64,000 nt of DNA from Daphnia pulex (taxonomy: Eukaryota; Arthropoda; Branchiopoda; Diplostraca; Daphniidae). Of the stretch, positions 23,801-35,083 are shown piece by piece. Within the stretch, counting starts at the first letter, position 1. Each line of letters opens with the position of its first letter. Below the pieces are notes generated by a model. That model was not told the DNA's origin. It worked only from the letters and a program-made list of their open reading frames with translations, and made no database searches. The stretch covers positions 7,192,001-7,256,000 of the forward strand of contig NC_060024.1 of assembly GCF_021134715.1 (NCBI RefSeq), written 5' to 3'. The position numbers were made by a program, and so were the translations under genes.

Positions 23801-25444
23801 GAATTTAAAATGACTGGCTGTGTTGAATCCTTGGGATTGAAATCATAAGTGTGATTTGAAAAATTTCGGGTTGTTTTCGCTTTTGTTCGTTCGGGATCAA
23901 AATTGGAAAACACCGATGTTAACCGGAAGAATTATAATAAGAACTATTGCGATCCATAAAAATATTATAACCATGATCTGTGGCGAAAGAATCCGGGTTA
24001 CCAACCGACCCGGGTCAATCATTTGGCGAATTTCAGATTTGTGAAAAAATAATGAACGAAATAACGAAAACCAAATCAATTCATGGCGCCATGTGTACAA
24101 GGACGTGACTTAAAACAAATTTTTATATTTCAAAGTTTGTGTAAAAATTCAATCATTGGCTTGATTGTGTATTCTACCTTGTGTTTTTTTTTTAAAGGGC
24201 GAATTTCTATTACTTCTTACGTAAGAGGAAAGACTAACTGCCTCAACGTAAACCTGTTATTGCTTTGTCTAGGTTAATATCGCATTTGTATATTTTTTCG
24301 AAAGTTGCTCCGAGCCTTTTTGTGTTTTTCCCTTCATCTTACATTGCCAAATAAGCTGCGGATTTCATCACCATTCTTGGAATGCCTTCTTGCTAGCATC
24401 CTGCAAAATAGACACGATTAATTATGTTCAGATAAATACAGGAAGTTTACGTCAAGACTTGTGTGTTGGAATACCAATCAAAAAGCGAAGGTCCCTTTGG
24501 TGCGTTTTGGTGGTTTACGAAGAAATCAGTAGACCCTATGAGCGATAAATGCATAAGCCCCGGAAAGCCCTAATCTACTAGATAATTTTTGTTGCCCTTC
24601 TGACATTCTCCTCAAATAACTCTTTCCAATCTACTTGTGTCTTTTCCCCGCTCACTTAACATATTTTGAAAACAAGTAAATATGAATAACAGAAGACCAC
24701 TGGCCACTTACAACAATGGCATATTTTGATACTTGCTGGTCTGATTTCCTTTTGTTAAATTGTTTTTGAATGCTGGTGTTCTAAATCTACTCTATCTGTA
24801 TTCATACCAAATTGTCGTCTAGACCGCATTCCACGACTTACATGTTTCTTGATCTTGACGTTCTAGATGGACTGAAGAAAAAAAAATAATGTAAATAATA
24901 AATTGTTTGAAAAGTATTTCTAAGGAATCAAGACTATGGTTTGCAGTTTGCTACATGATCAGTATAACCACATATGATTCTAAATCTGATAAACAAACAT
25001 TTAACAATAACAAACGATTACTATCGTCGTGGCTTATTAGTCAATACAAATTGCTGTTTACATTATTTTATTTGAACCGTTCAGTCAACATTTCGTGAAT
25101 TTATTTTTGTTTTTTAACTTTAACCGTGGTTTATAAAAGCGATGCGAAAAACCTTCATCTTGTAAATAACGAAAAAAATTTAAATCATCAAACAGAAAAT
25201 TTTGTAAAAGAAAAGAAAATTTGTCATTCTGCCAACAACGTCACGGCAAAACGGATAAACAAGCCATATTTTATTATTTCTTGGTTTTTAAAGTCCCTTC
25301 CTGGATTTAGAAGTACAAATACACACCGGAAGAATGCAACTGAGTAGGCTAAGAGATCGCTCAGTTAAATAAACTGCGTAACTTAAGTTTATTTTAATAT
25401 AGCCTAAAATATTCCCAGGAAAACGAAGAACATTTAGTAAGAAC

Positions 25445-25529
25445 GACCAGTCTAGACTGGTCTTTTTAACTTTTCCTAGATAGGAAAAGTTAGTGTACAA
25501 ACAAATAATTAACAAAGATTGTACACTAA
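25445..25529. repeat. Three consecutive perfect palindromes
   Basis: 25,445-25,462 is an 18-bp palindrome with no spacer. 25,467-25,492 has 12-bp arms around a 2-base centre. 25,490-25,500 and 25,519-25,529 are 11-bp arms around an 18-base loop. All arms pair without mismatch. Confidence 0.85.
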
Positions 25530-25833
25530 GAGAAAATGTCGTTGAAAATAAACTGGAATTGCTATGCTTTCCTTTAATCAAGCATTAATCATCACTACCG
25601 ATTTCTATCACTTCCGTTTAAAATATTCGCGGTCTAGTAGAATACAAAAGTACAAAAGAAAAAAAGCATCGATTCTAATAGTAGCAGAGACATCTTGTGT
25701 TAAAATGCGTTTATAAAGTATACGAGAGATTCGATAAGAGATGTCTCTGATAGTCTGATGTTCCTGAGGTAAAATCAATTTGGTCTCAGGTGGCGCGCCA
25801 GCAATATCGGGAAATGATTTTATTCGATAGCAT

Positions 25834-26974
25834 TTACATTCCATCCACAACATACATTTTCAACACATCATGACATTTATTATCGAAATTATATAAGTTA
25901 ATGAAGTCCTCACGCGAATCCCTTTCCAGTAGTTCCCCAAAATCTTCATCATTTTCTTCGTGGGACCAATCCTCAAGTGTTTTGTCCCATTCATTCACAA
26001 ATTCTTGTTGACTGCTGTCTAGTTTAAGAGGACGCGGGGGAAAATCAAAAGGTAGAAGAAAATTCCATTTGATTTCTTCAACTACATCTCCATGGTTCAA
26101 GGACTCAGCAGCACTACAAATAGTTCTTAGATACAACTCATAGTTTTTACAATTAAATCTACTATTGTCACGTAAATCTTTCAACTCATTTTGGATTTGA
26201 TACAAAATTGTTTTTTTATCTTCATCAACTTTCCATTCTTTCATCAGTGCATCACTAGGACAGCTTCTTGCTACTTCTTCTTCAGATAGAGTTGAATCAG
26301 CTGTTTCCTGTGCAAACTGTAACATATCAAAGCTTCTGTAAACATTCAGAAACTTATATTGATGTTGCAGTACTCCTCTACCAAATTTGTCAATCAGTCT
26401 GTGTAGCACAAAAATAAATTAATTACTTGTTGAACACAAATTATAAGAAAAACTTCACTCACAAAATCTGTTGACAACTAAGACATTCCTCATGCCAGCC
26501 TAAAGAAATGTTGCTTACTATTAAAAAGTTAATGAATTTAATTCTGATGCTTCCATCTTCTTTACGGAGTTTGATTAAGTTGTAGGGCAAATAAAAATTT
26601 AGGCCATATCGAGTCAGGAGTCTCAACACCTCATTCTGTTGGTTTTGGTCCATTGAGCTGTCTAGAATGGACCTGAGAACTGAAGAGTTGTGTTTCTTGA
26701 TATCAAATCCACTTTGAATAATGCAAGATATTATTGGCATAAAATCTTTCGCATTATAGTTTTCACACAATAATTCAATTCCATTGTTCTTATTAGCATC
26801 AGTTTGATTGACATCTGCACCTTGATCAATGGTAGCCTGAATCAGTTTAAGTAAATCATCTGCACGATAATCCTTACAAAGAACAAGAAAATCGGCATTT
26901 GTTTTTTCTATTGATTTTATTTCTTCTGTGAACGATGACATCGATATAACATTCTTTTCACAGATGTGTGCCAT
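25834..26974 (-). CDS. Ankyrin-repeat-like orphan protein
   Basis: Two exons (26974-26463 and 26398-25834) join in phase to 358 aa. Residues about 25-105 carry ankyrin-like units with the wording LCKDYRADDLLKLIQATIDQGADVNQ and LLCENYNAKDFMPIISCIIQSGFDI (each shown only in part of its repeat). I associate this wording with big Daphnia ankyrin families. The second half is helical and acidic (WSHEENDEDFGELLERDSRED) and resembles nothing I know. There is no signal peptide. The start is uncertain: Met at 26,995, 26,974 or 26,941 are all in frame. The function is unknown; ankyrin units usually bind proteins. Immediately after the stop a second frame stays open to 25,608, so a frameshifted or alternatively spliced C-terminal extension is possible. 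The gene diverges from the amino-acid transporter gene. Confidence 0.7.
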
Positions 26975-27399
26975 TATGATGAAAATAAAACGCACGAATT
27001 AAATTCAAACTCTAACTCTAACAAAGTAAAGTGTAAAGCAGACTAAAACGTCGTAACGATGACAACATCTCAAGGGAGTTCTCCTTGGCATCTAGCGACG
27101 AAAAAAGAAACCAATTTATTGCCAATGGCAATTCAACACTTTTGTTTGCACTTTGCAGGGCCTCCTTTTTCTCCTCCTTCATGGTTGAGGCAAGACCTAC
27201 AGAATCTTGGGCCTCCCTCCCTAAACCGTTTAATTCCATGTAGAAATACCTAGCGCCCCTAGCGGAAAGAAGTTGGTTCCTTCTGTCACATTTTGGGGGC
27301 GTAGCGTAAGCGTGCGTAACCACCAACCAGTCAAGTGCATATACCTCTATATCGTACTAGGTTATAGACGCTGCTCGTGAATTTGGTGATTTTAACCAG

Positions 27400-27596
27400 A
27401 AGTTCATTCTTCTTTGGACAACGGCCACGGCTCTTTCATTACACTAGCGTCATCAGGAAGTTCAGTCAAGCGTGACGTGTCTTGTCGTAGTGTTCAGTGA
27501 TTATTCGGCGTATTATTTCTTCATTCTAATTCCAATATCACCTCGTTACTGTGTTTGACGGCGTCTACCGAAAGTTGAATTCATCATTAGTTTTAG
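27400..27596 (+). other. Probable 5' untranslated exon of the SLC7 transporter gene
   Basis: Upstream of the coding start, TTTTAG|GTAACT at 27,596 is a good donor, and TACTAG at 27,871-27,876 is a matching acceptor 28 bases before the ATG. The left limit is a guess. Confidence 0.4.
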
Positions 27597-27904
27597 GTAA
27601 CTATGACACGCTTTTCTTGATTTTTGCAGATCAAAACGGAGATCGGGAGATTTACTGAGATTGTCATGAACTCTGCAATTATGTTTTTGTTGAGCTTATT
27701 ACATTTGAATTAGTGTTAAATGCAAGAAGGACAAATTACAGTACGTCATTAATCCGAGTTTTAATAGATATGTGTTAAATTCTACTCCAGTTGTTATGAA
27801 CGACGAATCACATTTAATAACAAACAACTTGCAAATATTTATATATTTTTTTTCAAATTAAATCACCCAATACTAGTTGCATTCTGGATTCAATTTTCTG
27901 ACAA

Positions 27905-30900
27905 ATGGAGGAAAAAGCGGGAACAAAATACGCTGAAGTTCCACAGAATGAGGAACATACCGCTAAAGACAAGGATCAACCTGAGGGAGGCGCTGTTAGG
28001 CTTCAAGCCAAGATGAGTCTCATAAACGGTAAAAATTTCTAAGAAAAATGAATGATCTGTTCAAACAATACTTCGATCATAAATTGAAAGGCGTCACCGT
28101 TATCGTCGGCAGTATCATCGGTTCAGGGATCTTCATTTCTCCTACCGGTGTGTTGGTTCAAACGGGAAGTGTGAATATGGCTTTGATCGTTTGGATTGTC
28201 TCGGGTAAGATCGCCTCTTTATTTCTTATTGCTAATTGAATTGACAACAATTTTCACACTTCCGCAAATAATGTTTTAAATTTATATTCCTTGTTGAATT
28301 CTTGGCTCTCATTATAGGTATCTTCTCGATGATTGGAGCTTACTGCTATGCCGAGCTGGGTTGTATGATAAAGAAATCGGGTGCTGATTATGCTTACATC
28401 ATGGAAACGTTTGGCCCTTTCTTGGCATTTATCCGTTTATGGGTTGAATGCATGATTGTGAGACCTTGCTCACAGGTTTGAAAAGCTCAAATTCAATTTT
28501 CTTAACTCGTTAAATACAATTCCATTCTTTTTTTGTATTTATGTTATAGGCTATAGTAGCCTTGACCTTCTCCATTTATATTTTAACGCCTATGTTTCCA
28601 GAATGCAGTCCACCAACAGAATCGGTATGTTTTTTTGCAAGAATTATTAATCGAATACATGCAACAATTGATTTTTCCTCCATTTAATTAGGTTCGATTA
28701 TTAGCTGCTGCCTGCATCTGTAATTATTGCTTATCTAATTGATCATTATCAACATTAATTGAAATGAATGAATGATTTAGGTATTTTAACGTTTGTCAAC
28801 TGTTGGGACGTGAAATGGTCGACTCTTGTACAGGATACATTCACATATGCCAAACTAGTGGCATTGTTCATTATCATGGGAACTGGCGTCTACCAACTTT
28901 GTACCGGTACGTTTTAGTTTCGTATTTTCTTAAATATATGCAATATAAGGAAGTAGTTTAATTACCCCCGAAAATGTTTTGGAATTCCCTCTCCGTTAGA
29001 TTTAGAATTCAAAGAAACAAAACAATGCTATGGGTACTGACGTCAGAAAGAGAACTGGTGCTCTTTATCGATTGGTTTGCATTTGTCATTGTCCCCTTTC
29101 CTCCCTATCCCTTACAAGCTTTTACTGACTGCATCCGGATGTCCTCGATACCGTTTTATCCATACCAATTGTAGACGTTAATTGCTTCCCTTGCGATCCG
29201 TCTGTCGCATCACAAGTTCATATTTTGACAACATGACATTTTAAGATCACGGGTTTCTTTTTTAAAATCCCGTTGTATGTCATTGCGGTTCTTTTCGACA
29301 TGGTGCAATTGTTAGGAAAAACCCTGTAAAAATATCTGGTTGTTTTTTTAAAACTTTATGAGCGAGAACATTTCCGCCTCGGTACCTCGTTTGTATGTGA
29401 CTGTGTGATAGCGGAGTCTATTCATCGTCGTCGTTTGTTTCATTTGGCGTGAACCTATCAGCTTTTTTCTATATGTACTAGCAATACGTTAGCTCTGCTC
29501 CACTATCGCTCTTGTGCACGTGGTACTACTCAGCAACGTCTTATTGTGAAAAACGGTACTGCAAACTATTGCATCTGAATTGTCTTTCTTGTCGTAGTCA
29601 CGCTGTGTTGACTGGAGAAGATCTTCGGGCTCTTTGTTTTGGTTATTTATTGATTTTTCGGGAAGGAAATTATTTTATATCCTTTATGCTACTGCCACCT
29701 GGCGATATGTTTTACGTTCCGTGAAATTGTTAAATCGACTTCGACTCGGATTCAGACGGAGAATATTTCGATTTAGAGAGGAAAATTAGGTTTGAAATCT
29801 ATATTGCAAACGCTATGTTACGATCCATAGCTTAAGTCCTTTATGAAACTATCAACAAAAGTTTTTTTTCTTCTCTCAGCCATGTCAGTTAAGTTTGTTC
29901 TTATTGAAATTTTTTAATGTAGGTCACACTGAATATTTTACATTCGAAAACACGGAAACTGACATTACGAAGCTTTCTTTGGCGTTTTATTCGGGATTAT
30001 TCGCCTACAATGGATGGAATTATCTGAATTTCATTATTGAAGAGCTTCAAGATCCTGTCAGGTAGGCTTTTACAACATTGTTTTATTATTGGGTAATATT
30101 TAATTTAATCAATTTACAACACATCAGAAACCTACCTCGCGCTATTGCCATTTCTCTCATTACGGTGACTGTTACTTACGTGTTTACAAATGTAGCATTT
30201 TACACTACATTATCTCCCCTTGAAGTGCGAGGGTCTACTGCAGTTGCGGTGGTATGTTCTTAGTAAAGATGTTTCTCGCTAGATTAATTTACTATTATTT
30301 TTTAAAAATAATTTCCTGTTTTGTTAATTTGCGAAATGTGTTATTTGCATGAAGACTTTCGCCGAACGCTTGTATGGGCCTATGGCATGGATCATTCCCG
30401 TGTTCGTGGCGATGTCAACATTTGGAGCTGTCAATGGTGTATTATTAACATCATCTAGGTAACAAAAAAAAAAAAAACAAAAGAAAAATAATCACAAATT
30501 AATTTATTTGCCTTCTTACGTTTTTTTTTTTTTTTTTTTTTCATTTTGATGCAGATTGTTCTATGCTGGAGCTTGTGAAGGACAAATGCCGGAAATTCTT
30601 ACCATGATTCAAGTTACACGGCTGACCCCCACTCCTGCTGTCCTGTGCATAGCGATGCTCTCTCTCATTTACTTAGCGTCGGATAACGTCTACAGTCTTA
30701 TCAATTACGTTGGATTTGCAACCTGGGTAGGTTTCAATGGTTGATAACGAAATTGACCGAAAGAGGTTACACATTTTTCAGAATAACATGTGATAATTTT
30801 TTTAAATTTTATTTTAGTTGAGCATTGGCTTAGCAGTAGTATGTATCCCATATCTGCGATGGAAACGTCCTGATCTTGAGCGCCCGATTCGAGTTAACCT

Positions 30901-31567
30901 CTTTTTCCCCATTATTTACATTATCGCTACAATCTTCATCACGGTGGTCCCGTGTATTGCATCTCCTGTTGATACGGGTAAATAATGACACCGTTTACCA
31001 GAATTTATCCACGAAATCTCAAAATTACTCACGAATATTCTCTTTGTGGCAAATAGGATACGGAGCGTTGATTATATTTACGGGCGTTCCCGTATATTTT
31101 GTGTTCATTTATTGGGAAAACAAGCCACACTGCATCCGCAAAGCCCTGGGTAAGTTTCGTATCGATACTTTTTAACTGTAGTGGATGTAGTTCGATGTTT
31201 TGCACGATTTGAATTAGTTTCTTTGGTTAAGCTTGTTTTATTTTGTATTTTTTAAAATTATTATTTCCTTTGTTTATTTTATCTTTTTTGTTATTTTTTG
31301 TTATTGTGGCAGCCTCATTAACTGTCACCCTACAGAAGATGATGGTTGTGGTCAGCCCCGAGTGACTTTTTTTTAAAACCCTATTTCGTAAGTACCGTCG
31401 TTTCGTAAAGTGTTCACCTTGTTTGTTTACGATTTACAGTACAAATTTATCATAAATCAGTCTTTTTACCTTCAAATCCATCTTCTCCATTTTTTACAGT
31501 TGCTTTCACCGTATTCATGCAGAAGATTATGGTCGTGGTTGGAGCTGAGAAACCAGCGCAGGTGTAA
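27905..31567 (+). CDS. SLC7-family (LAT/minidiscs type) amino-acid transporter light chain
   Basis: Twelve shared exons (27905-28028, 28091-28204, 28318-28475, 28550-28624, 28692-28719, 28781-28906, 29923-30061, 30128-30251, 30355-30458, 30555-30726, 30818-30977, 31057-31149) join in phase and end with either of two last exons, 31313-31365 (489 aa) or 31500-31567 (494 aa). The protein has about twelve membrane segments. Helix 1 carries the substrate motif [17 protein letters not shown] matches the LAT substrate-site region. Cys151 in MFPEC aligns with the light-chain cysteine that bonds to the SLC3A2/4F2hc heavy chain, so it should be a heterodimeric exchanger of large neutral or cationic amino acids in the plasma membrane. 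It resembles Drosophila minidiscs and JhI-21 and vertebrate LAT/y+LAT proteins; I cannot separate these by eye. Intron 6 (1,016 bases) is much the largest. Confidence 0.9.
31313..31365 (+). CDS. Alternative last coding exon A of the SLC7 gene
   Basis: Follows GTGGCAG and enters in the phase left by the 31,149 donor. It encodes [17 protein letters not shown] then TGA. The MMVVVSPE ending resembles the CVVVYPE motif of vertebrate LATs. Confidence 0.7.
31500..31567 (+). CDS. Alternative last coding exon B of the SLC7 gene
   Basis: Follows a TTTTTTACAG acceptor in the same phase as exon A. It encodes [17 protein letters not shown] plus KPAQV, then TAA. It is homologous to exon A and ends in a different tail. 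Confidence 0.7.
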
Positions 31568-31569
31568 AG

Positions 31570-32866
31570 CTGCTCATCTTCCCACAAATGATTGATCTGG
31601 TTCTTGGTTTTCCATTTGCTTTGATTGTGTTTGGTTATTTTTTTTTTACTGTTATCTGTTTCTAATCAATCATGGTTTTTCATGTTCAGAAACCGGTAAT
31701 GTAAGGTTGATCTCTTGTTGGAAACAGTCAGTGAGTCTCATACGCATTTCACACGTTATATGTTTACATAGGTTCTTATGTTTAATATTTCGAGATTAGC
31801 CTAAAATGTTAGCCGGATGAAAAACTGTCTTGATTTGGTTACCAAAGATGTGCATCTGATCCAGAAAATTTGCCCTGATATAAAATATTCCCCGTCTCAA
31901 CAAGCAAAAATTTTGTACTGGGATTCGGTTATTTGAACCCAGCTTTGCACTCTGTCCCGCACAATAGCACCTCACCCAGTCTTTAGCTCACACTGCCTCG
32001 GGGTAACAAATTTTAGCTCGAGTAATTTTCCTGAAATTTGCACGGTGTAAAGTTATAAAAACTGGGACTCACCACCTACAAGTGCCACGGAGTATGACAA
32101 AGCAGAGGCCTTCGGATACACTTTATTCCGCTCACAATATCATACTTTCTCTTTTCAAATTGCGCATTGTGATTAAAAAACAGTTAAACACGAGTGAATG
32201 TTTGATTTATGGTTTTGAAACATATGATTGAACAAATTTAGCTGTAAAATCAATGGTCAATAGCTTATCAGTAATTAATGAGTGTATTTATTTACATTAT
32301 TTATTCATACAACAGCTTCTTCAGAAAAGAATTACACTACAGACATCTTTTTAGACCATTAATAAATACATAAGATGAACATATGATTACTCATTTAGTT
32401 AAAAACAAATCTGGAATCCCCTTTAAGATGAAATAGTGTGTGTAATAAATAGTTTGATGTAATGTTCACGAATTTAAAAAAATTTGTAATTGTCTACAAC
32501 CACCTGTTGTATTTCTTCCTGTTTATCGTTGCTAGACAGTAATGCCGTGCCAAGTGAGTAAAAAATATTAAGTTTACTGTAAGTTAAGTTTTCATTTGAA
32601 ATTTAATTTTATAAACGTGTAGTAAACGTCAGACGATCCTGCTGTGCTTATAGTTCAGTGTCTTCCAAGTTAATTGTCGCCCAAAGTCCCAATCATTGTG
32701 CATACATCACGCTGACGTGTTTTTTCAATGGTTAATCGAGTCATAAAAATTACTGTTGGGATGTGCCTATTTCAGCTTATTTAATATAGTAAATAATGCA
32801 TGTTTGTCTAATACAAGTGAGCGCGATGTGTCAACTGAGGACCACATGATTTAAAAAAAGTACAAT
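31570..32866. other. Intergenic region 3' of the transporter gene
   Basis: AT-rich, no convincing frame and no RNA gene. It may hold the transporter 3' UTR. Confidence 0.4.
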
Positions 32867-32876
32867 ATGGCCACAG

Positions 32877-33119
32877 CATAGCCTACTCTAATCACAGCCA
32901 TCCGGCGAGCTATCTCGCCTGTATTGTCCAAATAATAGCCTACTCTGTTTGGAGTTGTTTGAATGGAGTTGTTTGAACTTTGAATGTCCAAAAAAGGCGG
33001 AGTAAAAGAGGTGGGCCAACAAGTACAGACAAGTAACAATCACGTGACTAGGCGGGGCTTATCGGTACAGAGAGAGATAGCCCGCGCCCGCCGTGTGGCC
33101 GTTATTAGAGTAGACTATG
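32877..33119. mobile_element. MITE-like element with inverted terminal repeats
   Basis: CATAGCCTACTCTAAT at 32,877-32,892 is matched in inverse orientation by 33,104-33,119 with one mismatch; weaker pairing extends outward to TGGCC at about 32,868 and GGCCA at about 33,124. A third copy of the motif lies inside, near 32,934. No coding capacity. Length about 245-255 bp. Confidence 0.55.
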
Positions 33120-33199
33120 GGCCACAGGAATGCGTGTAATGTGACTAAAACACGGACATGAAAGGCGCAATTTCGACTCAGATTTCAATTTTAATTTTT

Positions 33200-33483
33200 C
33201 GGGATCGATGGCTTTTTTATCAACACGTCATCCTCAACCTTTCCAAGTGTCTCTTCTTCTACGCCGTCTCACCTCATCAGGACCACAAACTTGCCCCTCT
33301 ACCTTTGGAAATGGGCTCCGGCATTCTTCAACCGTCTGCTGAAGTCAAACACCTTGGCGTCACATTTGATTCCCATCTTTCGATGTCCTCCCACATTCGC
33401 AATATTTGTCGGTCCTCTTTCTTTCACTTGTGGCGTATTAGCAAAGTTCGGCGCTTTCTTGATCCTCTTACTACTAAAGGGGC
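33200..33483 (+). pseudogene. Non-LTR retrotransposon reverse transcriptase, 3' fragment
   Basis: The frame encodes EVKHLGVTFDSHLSMSSHI followed by CRSSFFHLWRISKVRRFL. This is the segment just after the catalytic core of LINE reverse transcriptases (the HLGVxFDSxLS...H motif of CR1/L2/Jockey-like elements). No start, no YADD box and no downstream domains are present, so it is a truncated dead copy. Confidence 0.7.
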
Positions 33484-33559
33484 ATTCACACTGCCACTAA
33501 CGCAACGTTACGGAGCAAAGCGTAGCGTAGCGCCACCTGGTGTGACGGAAGAATATGTA

Positions 33560-35080
33560 CTGTAGCGTAAGGGTGTTTTAAGCTCCTCCCCACGCTCAAC
33601 GAGCCGGTTTTTGTTTTTCTCGTGTAGGGCCTTTCCTAATCATCCGATTTGTAAAATAAATGTTTATTGTATTTGTCTCGCTTTTTTCTATCTCCATTAT
33701 TTTTAATTTTGTTTTAGAGTCTTTAGTTTACCCGCTACCGATTTTTAAAGTTGCGGAAAAAAAGTGGGCGTGGAAAAATTCGGGGCTTATATGGGACAGG
33801 GCGAAACACTCTAAATTTAGCACTAAAATATTGTTATAAATAAATTAAAAAAATACCATGCTATATAATGTGCTATATTTGCCACCTAGTATTTGTTTTT
33901 CGCTATGTTTTTAGGTTATTGCTAAATTAAGAAAATTATTTGTTTAAAAATTATAATTTTTTCACCGTTGCCACTAAGCTAAGCTCCACCAATTAACGAA
34001 AATGTCAATCTTATTTTGATGGGGTTATCCGGACGGCATACACAAAATTGTGGGTTGTGCTAAACACACCGCAGGCAAAGGGAAAACAAATTTTTACTAT
34101 ACTTTATTTAATTTCATTTGATTTCTTGGATTTCCGTTACTTTAAGCCAACTCAAAAGTTATGCCATCAAAACGGAAATTAAATTTCGGTTCGATTGGTA
34201 TATTTATACATAATAATATTGGGTAAAACTATTTAAATATATTTAGTCTTAAACTGTCCGAAAAAGCCCCTTTTGTGGAACCGGACCAAAAGTCAGTAAA
34301 ACTAAACCGTTTATATTTAAGCTTAATTTATAACTAAAAAACATTTTTAAAAGAAGTTTTTAAAAGAAGAATACCTGGGCTACATTTTGGTACAAAAAAC
34401 AAATACTTATATTAGCTTTTACTGAAAGAAATGTGAACTATTACACAGTTTGCAAAATTTTGTCCGGAATAGCCCCGCTCTCTCCTATGTGTATGTCTAT
34501 TTCTAATGCAAACTTCGAATAAGCTCTCCTTGGCTTCGAATAAGCTCGGCTGCTCTTGTTTGTTCTGACCTTTGCCAAGATTTGCCCGTGCTCCATCATC
34601 TATCTGGGTCGTCTTGACGGTCACGTGGCCCTACGTTATTATCATTTGCGAGTTCTTGTCTTTGGGGTTGATGGCGACAGGACATTTCAACAGGTCTGAA
34701 ATTATACTTAACTATACATATTATACTAACATAATTATACTATTTACTGGTTTTAAATTTACATAAATACATTAAAAACGCTGACATAAAACGGATCCTT
34801 ACAAAGAATCAGGGTTGTTAATATCGCAAAAAAGTATTACTGATTGCGATAGTGATACTGGTGTTTTTTTTATTGCCAACTATTAACTAAAGATGAAGTT
34901 TTAAAATCGTAGCCTATCGGTTCGATAATCGCCTATAGTCGCCGATACTTTTTACAACGTTGCAAAGTTAAAAAAATTCTCATATATTTTAATTACATAT
35001 TTTTTTTCAAGAGCAGAAAACTATATTAACGATATCCCTGGTTTTCCAGCTGGGCCGTGGTATTTAAAAACTTGGATGGA
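33560..35080. other. AT-rich region, no gene seen
   Basis: Short frames only. The stretch around 34,800-34,980, rich in TATCGC and CGATA words, looks like the edge of a non-autonomous element, but no terminal repeats could be fixed. Confidence 0.35.
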
Positions 35081-35083
35081 CGA

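Larger units (their letters stand above)
15580..25430. other. Gene-poor spacer with pyrimidine tracts and microsatellites
   Basis: Nearly 10 kb without a frame I can defend. The predicted frames are low-complexity (poly-Ser/Phe/Leu from CT-rich DNA, poly-Lys/Glu from the other strand) or short and unconserved-looking. It contains tetranucleotide (TTTC) tracts, a GT run, an AAAAT run and short tandem heptamers. Distal enhancers of the serpentine-like gene or non-coding RNA exons may lie here; nothing identifies them directly. Confidence 0.5.

Noticed and set aside
27018..27326. Minus-strand frame of 102 codons before the ankyrin-like gene
   Set aside because: Lies in the divergent promoter region, composition unremarkable, no splice link to the downstream exon found.
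29512..29724. Plus-strand frame inside the large SLC7 intron
   Set aside because: The intron is excised between in-phase exons of a conserved domain, and this frame matches no transporter segment.
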